The notes beneath the pieces were generated by a model that did no database searches, was not told the origin of the DNA, and saw only the letters and a list, made by a program, of their open reading frames with translations. A stretch of 11,768 nt of DNA from Klenkia sp. GTDB taxonomy: Bacteria; Actinomycetota; Actinomycetes; Mycobacteriales; Geodermatophilaceae. This document shows, in pieces, positions 1 to 6,312 of this stretch. Where the stretch lies: contig JAOPVM010000060.1 of NCBI GenBank assembly GCA_025966215.1, positions 1 through 11,768 of the forward strand. Reading direction: 5' to 3'. A program made the translations under genes and the position numbers. Positions within the stretch are counted from its first letter, which is position 1; each line of letters opens with the position of its first letter.

Positions 1-202
1 CCGGGCCCGCCGCCCGCCCGTGCACGTCGGCTGACCGGGTTCCGCGGCCCGGGGTCAGGGGGCCGGCGGGCGTCTCCCCTGTCGGGGGTGCGCGCCGGGC
101 CCTGACGGGGGTGCCCGCCTCGACCACCGCGTCCTCGAGCTCGAGCAGGGCCTCGGGGTCGACTGGGACGGGCAGCGTCGTGCCCGGTGTGCCGTCCCGC
201 AC
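1..202 (-). CDS. possible partial small/hypothetical ORF running off the left edge
   Basis: On the minus strand one frame is open from inside the end of the neighbouring phosphatase gene to base 1, with no stop. From the GTG at 202 it reads about 67 residues, including a stretch rich in acidic residues, Val and Leu (PVDPEALLELEDAVVEAG) followed by a Pro/Arg/Gly-rich tail. I recognise no family. No Shine-Dalgarno sequence precedes this GTG, no better start is visible, and a strong potential RNA fold lies inside the frame (54-106). It could be a real small gene, a frame-shifted extension of the phosphatase, or merely an open frame in GC-rich intergenic DNA. Long open frames arise easily at this base composition, so support is weak. 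Confidence 0.2.
   Translation of the reverse strand, partial: MRDGTPGTTLPVPVDPEALLELEDAVVEAGTPVRARRAPPTGETPAGPLTPGRGTRSADVHGRAAGP
54..106 (-). terminator. long imperfect hairpin downstream of the 611-aa phosphatase gene
   Basis: GTCAGGG at 54-60 pairs with CCCTGAC at 100-106. CCGGCG at 63-68 pairs with CGCCGG at 93-98. An inner CCCC-TGTC-GGGG hairpin sits at 76-87. Together they make a nested stem of three parts about 125 bases past the stop of the minus-strand phosphatase gene. There is no U-tract, as is usual for actinobacterial terminators. It may end the minus-strand operon, but the distance is long, and it could belong to a structured element of an unseen neighbour. Confidence 0.3.
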
Positions 203-230
203 CCGAGGTGGTGCGAACGTCTCGCCGGTG

Positions 231-2066
231 TCAGGTCGGGGGAAGGCCGCCCTGACGGCCTGGGGGACCGGCCTCCTCCCGACCTCGACGGTCCTCGCGG
301 TGGGCGCGCAGCGCGAGCAGCGCGATGTCGTCCTCGGCCTGCTCGGTGACAGCAGACAACAGCTCGTCACAGAGGTCATCGAGGGGCTGGTGCCGGCTGG
401 CGGCGACTCGCTCGACCAGCCAGGCCCGGCCGTCGTCCAGATCGGTCCCGCGCCGCTCGATCAGTCCGTCGGTGTAGAGGAGCAGCCCGTCCCCGGGGTG
501 CAGCACCATCTCGTGGTCACTGCGCGAGCTGCCCGGTTCGGCACCCAGGATCCGCTCGGCCGGTGCCAGCAGGGCCCGCACCTCGCCGTCGGCTCGGACG
601 ACCAGCGGTGCGGGGTGGCCGGCGTTGGACCACTGCACGCGTCGGACACCGTCGACGGCGCGGTCGGGGCCGCGCTCGATGCGCATCGCCACGACCGAGG
701 TGAGCCGACCGACCCCCAGCCCGGTCATGGCGGCGTCCAGGGCCGTGAGGACCTCGGCCGGGGACTGGTGGAGGGTGTAGGCGATCCCGCGCAGCAGGTT
801 CCGCACCTGGGCCATGGTCGCGGCCGCGGTCTGGTCGTGGCCGGCCACGTCGCCCACCACCAGCCACGTCGCACCGTCCTGACACTGGAACGAGTCGTAC
901 CAGTCGCCGCCGATCTCGGCCTCCAGCACGGCCGGGCGGTACCGGTTGACGATCTGCAGGTGCGAGTCTCGGACCGGTTCGGTGAGCAGGCTGCGCTGCA
1001 GGGCCTCCGACATCGACCGGCTCGCCGCGGAAGCGGCGAGTTCGGTCAGGTGGGCCAGCGTGTCCCCGAGCACGCCGGCGACCTGGTTGGCCACCAGTTC
1101 CTGGAAGGTCCGGTAGTCCTGGTCCCGGCGGAGGTGGGGGCTCAGTCCGAGGACCAGGACACCCACGGGGGTGGCCCGCCCAGGTGGGGTGAGCGGCAGG
1201 ACGACCGCGGTGTGCGCCGCGCCGCTACCGGACTCCCCCGGTGTCACCACCGGCTCCCAGGTCCCGTCGATGTCGGACACGGTCTGTGCTGCGCCACCGA
1301 GCGCTGCGCGCAACCAGAGCTGGGCGTGCGCGTAGCCGAAGGGGGCGGTCGAGGACGGGATCCCGTGCCCGGCCCGGAAGGCCAGTGCGCTGGCCGTGTC
1401 CTCGGGGTCCTCCAGCAGGTACACCCCGGCGAACGGCAGGTCGGCGCGGTGTTCGGCGAGCACGGCGGTGACGGCAGCTGCGGCTTCCCCCAGGCCGGCG
1501 TGCCGGGTGGTCCCGAGCTGCGCGAGGTGTTGTGCCAGTTCCAGTCGCCGGGTGGCCAGCACACGGTCGGTGGTCTCGATGACGGTGTTGAGCAACCCGA
1601 CGACGCCACCACGGGGGTCGATGAGCGGGCTGTAGGAGTAGGTGAACCAAGCCTCTTCGGGGAAGCCGTTGCGGCTGGTCAGCAAGGGGAAGTCGGTGAA
1701 GAAGTTGGCTTCCCGGTCGGTCAGCACCGCCTCGATCATGGGCCGAAGGGTCGGCCACTCGTCGGCCCACACCTGGGCCAGCGGGCGCCCCATCGCCGGG
1801 TGGAGCGCACCCATGAACGGCGCGTACGCGTCGTTGTAGACCATGACCAGCTCCGGGCCTGCCATCACGAGCATCCCGAAACGGGTGTTCATGGCCGTGC
1901 TGATCGCTGCCTGCAGGACCGTCGACCAGGTCGTCGGAGCTCCGATGGGCGTGGCCGCCCAGTCGGTGGACAGGAACAGCTGCTGGCCCGCGCTCAGCTC
2001 ACCTGCGCCCAGCAGGGCCCTGAGGTCGTGCGTCGGGGGTTGAGCACCGTCGTCCCGGGAAGGCAC
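231..2066 (-). CDS. PAS-GAF-SpoIIE (PPM-type) serine phosphatase, RsbU/RsbP-like
   Basis: Cytosolic sensor phosphatase of 611 aa, expected to dephosphorylate a STAS-domain anti-sigma antagonist. Residues about 30-170 form a PAS-like sensor typical of actinobacterial proteins (DWAATPIGAPTTW, then a VYNDAY core). About 175-340 look like a GAF domain. About 350-590 are the SpoIIE/PP2C domain with its metal-site motifs intact: GGDWYD (386-391), GDVAGHD (405-411), SNAGHP (480-485), YTDGLIERR (531-539) and EDDIALL (578-584). No membrane segment is seen. The start is GTG at 2066, preceded by GGGGTGA with a 6-base gap. It lies 152 bp downstream of the RsbW-like gene on the same strand and is probably in the same transcription unit. 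It is a paralogue of the 656-aa phosphatase on the other side of that gene, with a clearly different sensor region. The signal sensed cannot be read from the sequence. Confidence 0.93.
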   Translation of the reverse strand: MPSRDDGAQPPTHDLRALLGAGELSAGQQLFLSTDWAATPIGAPTTWSTVLQAAISTAMNTRFGMLVMAGPELVMVYNDAYAPFMGALHPAMGRPLAQVWADEWPTLRPMIEAVLTDREANFFTDFPLLTSRNGFPEEAWFTYSYSPLIDPRGGVVGLLNTVIETTDRVLATRRLELAQHLAQLGTTRHAGLGEAAAAVTAVLAEHRADLPFAGVYLLEDPEDTASALAFRAGHGIPSSTAPFGYAHAQLWLRAALGGAAQTVSDIDGTWEPVVTPGESGSGAAHTAVVLPLTPPGRATPVGVLVLGLSPHLRRDQDYRTFQELVANQVAGVLGDTLAHLTELAASAASRSMSEALQRSLLTEPVRDSHLQIVNRYRPAVLEAEIGGDWYDSFQCQDGATWLVVGDVAGHDQTAAATMAQVRNLLRGIAYTLHQSPAEVLTALDAAMTGLGVGRLTSVVAMRIERGPDRAVDGVRRVQWSNAGHPAPLVVRADGEVRALLAPAERILGAEPGSSRSDHEMVLHPGDGLLLYTDGLIERRGTDLDDGRAWLVERVAASRHQPLDDLCDELLSAVTEQAEDDIALLALRAHREDRRGREEAGPPGRQGGLPPT

Positions 2067-2131
2067 GCCGGGTCACCCCACCGGGGCGGTCGGCAGGCCC
2101 GGACGGCGTCGCGGGCTGGGGACCCCGGCCT

Positions 2132-2158
2132 GGGACGGGTGCTGGGGCAGCACGCTCC
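2132..2158 (-). other. hairpin between the RsbW-like and phosphatase genes
   Basis: GTGCTG at 2139-2144 and CAGCAC at 2148-2153 form a 6-bp stem with a GGG loop, flanked by GGGA/TCCC (2132-2135 and 2155-2158) that can extend it over a small internal loop. It sits in the 152-bp gap after the RsbW-like gene. It could be a weak or partial terminator that lowers expression of the last gene, or an RNA-processing site. It is short, so the call is tentative. Confidence 0.25.
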
Positions 2159-2218
2159 CGAGGCGGTCACGGCTCAGGTCCGCGTCGCACCCGGCGCGGG
2201 TCCACCCGATGCCGGACC

Positions 2219-2698
2219 TCACGCCGTCGGCTTGTCCATGCACGCCCACACCAGCTTGTGGTCGGACTCGTAGTGCACTCCGTGAGCGGCGGTGAGGTCG
2301 GCGATCACGTACAGGCCGTATCCCCCGGCTCCGGCCGGCCGGTCCACCGCAGGGGCCGGGTGCACGTGCGAGGCGGCATCCCGCACGACCACGATCCATC
2401 GCTGGGGGTCATCACACACCTGCAACGAGGTCGGCGGCTGCCCGTGCCGCAACGCGTTGGACGTCAGCTCGTCGATGACGAGCACGGCCTTCTCGACGGC
2501 GTCCTCGCACGCCTCCTCCGAGACCAGGTCACACCCGGCCGTCAGGAAGGCCCGCACCCGGCGACGTACGGCGCTGAGCCCCCGCAGTGACTCCAGGACC
2601 AGGACCAGACGCCCGTCCCCCACCGCCTCAGGGGGTGCGGTGTCCTCGGTCCAGGACGCCAGTGCCGAGGCACGGTCATCGGGGGCCGGTTGCTCCAT
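2219..2698 (-). CDS. RsbW/SpoIIAB-like HATPase anti-sigma factor / serine kinase
   Basis: Small GHKL-fold ATPase of 159 aa. Such proteins bind and inhibit a sigma factor and phosphorylate a STAS antagonist. The N box is VIDELTSNALRHG (residues 74-86, Glu77 and Asn81 present) and the glycine-rich lid is GGYGLYVIADLTAAHG (125-140). The usual DxGxG box is reduced to DAAS (107-110), a kind of change I recall as common in actinobacterial members. ATG 2698 is chosen because GGAGGTGA stands 5 bases upstream. A longer reading from ATG 2767 adds 23 poorly structured residues and would overlap the previous stop as ATGA (2764-2767), allowing translational coupling, but it lacks a good ribosome site. The gene sits between two SpoIIE phosphatase genes on the same strand, a typical partner-switching arrangement. 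The cognate sigma factor is not in the window. Confidence 0.88.
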   Translation of the reverse strand: MEQPAPDDRASALASWTEDTAPPEAVGDGRLVLVLESLRGLSAVRRRVRAFLTAGCDLVSEEACEDAVEKAVLVIDELTSNALRHGQPPTSLQVCDDPQRWIVVVRDAASHVHPAPAVDRPAGAGGYGLYVIADLTAAHGVHYESDHKLVWACMDKPTA

Positions 2699-2703
2699 CC
2701 CGG

Positions 2704-2711
2704 TCACCTCC
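2704..2711 (-). promoter_or_regulatory. near-perfect Shine-Dalgarno deciding the RsbW-like start
   Basis: Read on the minus strand, GGAGGTGA matches the full anti-SD core and lies 5 bases before ATG 2698. Nothing comparable stands before the upstream in-frame ATGs at 2767 and 2764, so the shorter 159-aa product is favoured. Confidence 0.7.
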
Positions 2712-2763
2712 ACCTCATCCGCCGAGCTGAGTGAGGTGCGCGACCCCGGTTCGTGAGACCTCA

Positions 2764-4734
2764 TCATGCGGTGATCCGCCCCGCCACCTGCGATGTCCTA
2801 CCACCTCGGGTGCTGCCTGGACCGATGTCCGGGACGGCCGGGCTCAGCACCAGCAAGGCGATGTCGTCGTCGTTGTGGTCCTGACCGATCTCGGCGAGCA
2901 GCAGATCACACAGGTCCTCGGGTGCGGCGTCGCCGTGTCGCGCCAGAGCGGCCACCAGGCGGTCGATGCCCTGGTCCAGGTCGGCAGTGCGTCGCTCGAT
3001 GAGCCCGTCGCTGTAGAGCACCAGGGTGCTCCCCACCGGCACGTCGACCGTCTGCTCGGTCCGGTGCGTGCTGGGGCGCAGACCCAGCAGCAACTGCGGG
3101 CGGCCGCCGCCGAGTTCCTCGACGGTGCCGTCCCGGTGGCGCAGCAGAGGCGGTGGATGACCGGCGTTGGACCACCTCAACCGCCACACCGGGCCGACGG
3201 GGGTGGCGTGCTCGTCGAGTCGTCCGAGCACCGCGGTCGCCAGGGTGCCCATGCGCAGGCCCGCCATGGCTGCGTCCAGCCGGCTGAGCAGGCGCGCCGG
3301 GCCGGCGTCGCTGTCGTAGGCCATGCCGCGCAGGAGGTTGCGGAGCTGCCCCATCGTCGCGGCCGCCGTCCCGTCGTGACCGGTCACGTCACCGACGACG
3401 ATCGTGGTGGTCCCGTCCACCGTCGGGAAGGCGTCGTACCAGTCCCCGCCCACCTGGGCACCCAGGGACGCCGGTTGATACCGGACCGCGATCTGCAGCG
3501 AGGCGTTCGTCGGGGGCTGGGTGAGCAGACTGCGCTGCCAGGTCTCCGACATCTGCCGCGCCCTGCGGGCAGCTGCCCGTTCCGCCGTCGTTGCCCGGAT
3601 CCGCACCAGCACCTGGGCGCACTGGGCGGCGAACACCCGCAGCAGCTCCAGCTCGTCGGGGGCGAAGGGGTGCTCCTCGGCCCAGGCCACGGCCAGGCTG
3701 CCGACACACACGTCGTTGACGACCAGGGGCAGGAACGCCCAGCCGTTGCGGCCGATGTCGGAGTAGACCCCGGCCATCGACGCGTCGAAGGCCAGCCCCG
3801 CCTCCCGGGTGGGCAGCAGCAGCTCGCGGCTGGTGCGGGCCACCCACGGCGCAGGCAGGGGGCTGTCGTAGGGCACGTTGCCGTAGGCGAGCTGTACGTC
3901 CTCCCCGAGGGCCTGGCTCAGGGTGGCGCGCCAGCCACCACGGTCGTCCGGGGAGATGATCCCGCCGCCGTCGGCTCCCAGGACCGCCAGCCCGCGGGTG
4001 ACCACGATCCGTTCGAGGTCCTCCACGGTCTCGGCCGCGGTGAGCTCCAGGGCCACGCCGGCCAGGCTGGACAGCCGCCGAGCGGCGGTGTCCCGGGCCT
4101 CCTGGGCGACTGCCAGCTCCTGCATGCGGGCGTACAGCTCCGCCGCCACGGACTCCACGTCGCGCTGGTCGTCGTCTCGGTCCCGCCCCGCGGCACGATC
4201 GGCCCCGTCGTTCCGGTCCTGGGCCGTCAGCCCCGACGAGGCTGAGCTCTCCCGCACGAAGGTCGAGACGTCCTCGGTCCGTTGCAGCACCAGCACGGTG
4301 CGCCCGTCGGCGTCCAGCACCGGCGCGCTGATCAACGACCAGTACCGCTCGACCATCTCCCCCGTGCGCGCATCGACCACGCTGTACTTCGCGATGGGCA
4401 TCGGGTCGACCTGTCCGGTGTCCCGGGCACGTTCGAACGACACCCGGACCGGGTTCTCACCGTGCTCGTCCAGTGCGTCCGGGGCCGGCGGGAACGCCTC
4501 GAAGACCGGGCGCCCCACGATGTCCTCCCGCCGGCGCCCCACGAGGTTCAGGTAGGCGTCGTTCGCCTCGACGATGACCAGGTCGGGGTCCATCACCAGA
4601 TAGGCCGTGGGCAACGCCTCGAACAGCCGGGTGAAGTCGACGGCGACGCTCGGCACCACGTCACCGGATCCCGTGGCCGACCGCTCCGGCGCCCCCCTGG
4701 CCTGGTCGGCAGCGCCGCCGCGGGGACTCTTCAC
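2764..4734 (-). CDS. PAS-GAF-SpoIIE (PPM-type) serine phosphatase, RsbU/RsbP-like
   Basis: First gene of the minus-strand block, 656 aa, soluble. Residues about 33-160 are a PAS domain (DFTRLFEALPTAYLVMDPDL, then VEANDAYLNLVGR). About 185-222 is a charged, probably coiled-coil linker. About 222-380 is a GAF domain. About 395-635 is the SpoIIE phosphatase with GGDWYD (429-434), GDVTGHD (448-454), SNAGHPPP (522-529), YSDGLIERR (574-582) and NDDDIALL (621-628), so the Asp residues that bind Mn/Mg are all present. Expected role: dephosphorylate a STAS antagonist and so release a stress sigma factor from the downstream RsbW-like protein. The start is GTG 4734 with GGAAGGA 8 bases upstream. Its stop falls at or just before the RsbW-like gene, and the order points to co-transcription. 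It has no obvious haem or flavin signature, so the input signal is unknown. Confidence 0.94.
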   Translation of the reverse strand: MKSPRGGAADQARGAPERSATGSGDVVPSVAVDFTRLFEALPTAYLVMDPDLVIVEANDAYLNLVGRRREDIVGRPVFEAFPPAPDALDEHGENPVRVSFERARDTGQVDPMPIAKYSVVDARTGEMVERYWSLISAPVLDADGRTVLVLQRTEDVSTFVRESSASSGLTAQDRNDGADRAAGRDRDDDQRDVESVAAELYARMQELAVAQEARDTAARRLSSLAGVALELTAAETVEDLERIVVTRGLAVLGADGGGIISPDDRGGWRATLSQALGEDVQLAYGNVPYDSPLPAPWVARTSRELLLPTREAGLAFDASMAGVYSDIGRNGWAFLPLVVNDVCVGSLAVAWAEEHPFAPDELELLRVFAAQCAQVLVRIRATTAERAAARRARQMSETWQRSLLTQPPTNASLQIAVRYQPASLGAQVGGDWYDAFPTVDGTTTIVVGDVTGHDGTAAATMGQLRNLLRGMAYDSDAGPARLLSRLDAAMAGLRMGTLATAVLGRLDEHATPVGPVWRLRWSNAGHPPPLLRHRDGTVEELGGGRPQLLLGLRPSTHRTEQTVDVPVGSTLVLYSDGLIERRTADLDQGIDRLVAALARHGDAAPEDLCDLLLAEIGQDHNDDDIALLVLSPAVPDIGPGSTRGGRTSQVAGRITA

Positions 4735-5226
4735 GGGAGGGATCCTTCCGCACCGGGGTGAGAACTCCAGGTGACGTCCGCGGGTCCCGCGGAGTCGGGC
4801 GAGGAGACAAGTGGATCACGGGAGGCACCCGGCGTGGCGACGGGGGACGACGAACCCGGGGCCTCCAGCACGATGGCGGCCCCCTGCCACGCGCGCAGGA
4901 CCCCTCTCGCTGCCGCGGCGTGTCCGCGTCGGCCGTGGGCTCTCGCCTGGTCGACTGCGCAGCTGGGCCGCGTCGTCCCTGTGCTCCTCTGCCCGCTGGG
5001 ACGGTGTGCTCACCCACGGCCGGGCGGTCGCGAACCCGGGCCCTGCTCGACCGCGACTCCGCCGGGATCGGTGCGCACGACTCGCGCGCCAGGGCCCGAA
5101 CAGGGGCAGCCGACGGCCCGGCAGCTGACGTCGTCACCGGTGCCCGCCCCGTGCGGGTAGATGTAGGGCACGGAGCGGGACGTCGTTCGTTCTCATGACC
5201 ACCCGCACGAGCATCGGAGGACCACC
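4735..5226. other. 492-bp divergent intergenic region, no gene seen
   Basis: This stretch separates the divergent phosphatase operon and TetR gene and must carry promoters for both. Open frames cross it on both strands, but their translations are Arg/Gly/Pro-rich without domain character and I reject them. I found no convincing -35/-10 pair. A GGGTAG at 5155-5160 resembles a SigB-type -10 but has no matching GTTT at the right distance. GGAGGA just before 5227 is the ribosome site of the TetR gene. Confidence 0.6.
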
Positions 5227-6108
5227 GTGCCAGCCAGCAGCACAGACCCCACGGATGCCGGGGCACCCCCGGGAGACGGCCTGACAGGGCAGATCGCGGC
5301 CGGGGGCGTCGCTGATCCCGATGACCCCACCGACCCCGACCTCCCCGACAACCGGGCCGGCGGCACCGACGTCCTGGCCGGCCAGGGCGCACCTGCCTCG
5401 GGTCGAGGCGGTCTGGACCGGCACCGGATCGTGTCTGCCGCGGTGGCCTACATCGACGAGCAGGGCCTGCCCGCGCTGACGATGCGGAAGCTGGGCGCCG
5501 CGCTCGGCGTCGAGGCCATGGCCCTCTACCGCTACGTGCCCAGCCGAGAGGACCTGCTCGACGGGGTCGTGGAGATCGTCGTCGACGAGCTGTTCGCCGA
5601 CCCCGACGTCTACATCGCACCGCGCCACGGCTGGGAGGACTACCTCCAGCGCCTGGCCCACGGGGTCCGCCGGATCGCCCTGGCCCACCCGGCGGTGTTC
5701 CCCCTGGTGGCCACCCGGCCCCCTGCCGCGCCGTGGGTGCGCCCCCCACTGCGCAGTCTGCGGTGGGTGGAGTCCTTCCTCTCGGCCCTGACCACCCACG
5801 GCTTCACCCACGAACAGGCTGTGCTGGCCTACCGCGCCTACTCCAGCTTCCTTCTCGGGCACCTGTTGCTGGAGGTCGCCCAACGTGGGGTGGCGATCAA
5901 CGCCATCGACGATCCCGACGGTGCCGCTGACGTCTCCGCCGGCGAGCTGGCCCCCTACCCGCTGGTCGTCGAACTGGAGCCCCTGCTCACCCAGGACGAG
6001 TCCGTCACCGAGTTCGAGGAGTCCTTGGAGAGCCTGCTGGCCCGGCTCGGCGAACTGCAGGCACCTGGTTCCAACCGGTCACGGCGCCGCCCTCCGTCTA
6101 CCCCGTGA
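5227..6108 (+). CDS. TetR/AcrR-family transcriptional regulator with long N-terminal tail
   Basis: One-component DNA-binding regulator of 293 aa. The HTH domain is at residues about 63-118 (DRHRIVSAAVAYIDEQG, then LTMRKLGAALGVEAMALYRYVPSREDLLDGV), with the LYRYV recognition region typical of the family. About 135-275 resembles the all-helical TetR_C ligand-binding/dimerisation domain (FLLGHLLLEVAQRG). The start is GTG 5227 with GGAGG about 6 bases upstream, and no usable later start exists before the HTH. This leaves about 60 residues rich in Asp, Pro, Gly and Ala before the HTH, whereas most TetR proteins have about 5-20. It is divergent from the phosphatase operon and runs toward the PRC/DUF2382 genes. 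A perfect candidate operator begins at its own stop codon, so it may control those genes. The ligand is unknown. Confidence 0.92.
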   Translation: MPASSTDPTDAGAPPGDGLTGQIAAGGVADPDDPTDPDLPDNRAGGTDVLAGQGAPASGRGGLDRHRIVSAAVAYIDEQGLPALTMRKLGAALGVEAMALYRYVPSREDLLDGVVEIVVDELFADPDVYIAPRHGWEDYLQRLAHGVRRIALAHPAVFPLVATRPPAAPWVRPPLRSLRWVESFLSALTTHGFTHEQAVLAYRAYSSFLLGHLLLEVAQRGVAINAIDDPDGAADVSAGELAPYPLVVELEPLLTQDESVTEFEESLESLLARLGELQAPGSNRSRRRPPSTP

Positions 6109-6131
6109 ACAATCTCGCCCAGATTGTTTAC
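6105..6131. promoter_or_regulatory. 27-bp AT-rich inverted repeat, candidate TetR operator
   Basis: The arms GTGAACAATCT (6105-6115) and AGATTGTTTAC (6121-6131) are reverse complements apart from one position, separated by CGCCC. The inner 8 bp of each arm match perfectly. The element overlaps the TetR stop codon, and its AT-rich arms stand out sharply in this GC-rich DNA. The dyad symmetry and size suit a TetR-family dimer. It is placed where binding would block the candidate promoter immediately to its right. I saw no second copy in the window. An alternative is a transcription terminator for tetR, but a weak AT-rich stem without a U-tract makes that less likely. Confidence 0.55.
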
Positions 6132-6150
6132 CTCGTATAGCTGAGGGCAT
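6126..6150 (+). promoter_or_regulatory. candidate SigB/SigF-type stress promoter
   Basis: GTTT at 6126-6129, a 15-base spacer, then GGGCAT at 6145-6150. The known actinobacterial SigF/SigB consensus is GTTT, 14-17 bases, GGGTA(T/C), so this matches except for C in place of T in the -10. The -35 lies inside the right arm of the inverted repeat at 6105-6131. It would start a transcript near 6157 with a leader of about 155 bases before the PRC/DUF2382 gene. No good TTGACA/TATAAT-type pair was seen nearby. The assignment is by eye and rests on one mismatch. Confidence 0.4.
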
Positions 6151-6197
6151 CGGGAGTCCTGCAGACCGGATGAAGGCCTCGTCCGTGACCTGCGATC

Positions 6198-6215
6198 GCG
6201 GCCGGATTCGGCCGC
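6198..6215 (+). other. leader hairpin 1 upstream of the first PRC/DUF2382 gene
   Basis: GCGGCCG (6198-6204) and CGGCCGC (6209-6215) form a perfect 7-bp GC stem with a GATT loop in the presumed 5' leader. One base separates it from the next, larger hairpin. Confidence 0.45.
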
Positions 6216-6216
6216 C

Positions 6217-6244
6217 GCTGTCAGCCCCACCTGGGGCCGACAGC
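6217..6244 (+). terminator. leader hairpin 2: tetR terminator or attenuator of the PRC operon
   Basis: GCTGTCAGCCCC (6217-6228) and GGGGCCGACAGC (6233-6244) pair over 12 bp with one mismatch around an ACCT loop. It lies 109 bases after the TetR stop and 68 bases before the GTG of the PRC/DUF2382 gene. It could terminate tetR read-through. If the promoter at 6126-6150 is real, it lies inside the leader of the next gene and could act as an attenuator or stability element. Confidence 0.4.
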
Positions 6245-6312
6245 GCACCTCCCGTCCACACCGTGTCGACGTCCGTCGGCTCCGGTGTGCTGCCCCCACC
6301 CCAGGAGATCCC

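Noticed and set aside
111..2273. 720-codon open frame on the plus strand
   Set aside because: It lies antisense to the PAS-GAF-SpoIIE gene, whose catalytic motifs are unmistakable. Its translation is Gly/Arg/Val/His-rich without domains, a usual shadow of GC-biased codons.
2731..4245. 504-codon open frame on the plus strand
   Set aside because: Antisense shadow of the second SpoIIE phosphatase gene, with the same domain-free composition.
5155..5160. SigB-type -10 (GGGTAG) upstream of tetR
   Set aside because: No GTTT-like -35 occurs 14-17 bases upstream, so the match is only half a promoter.
4661..5749. 362-codon open frame on the minus strand across the divergent gap
   Set aside because: Extremely Arg/Pro/Gly-rich, covers the tetR HTH region in antisense, and has no recognisable domain or ribosome site.
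6198..6244. ANTAR target RNA (paired hexaloop hairpins)
   Set aside because: Two adjacent hairpins exist but their loops are GATT and ACCT, not six-base loops with A at position 1 and G at position 4.
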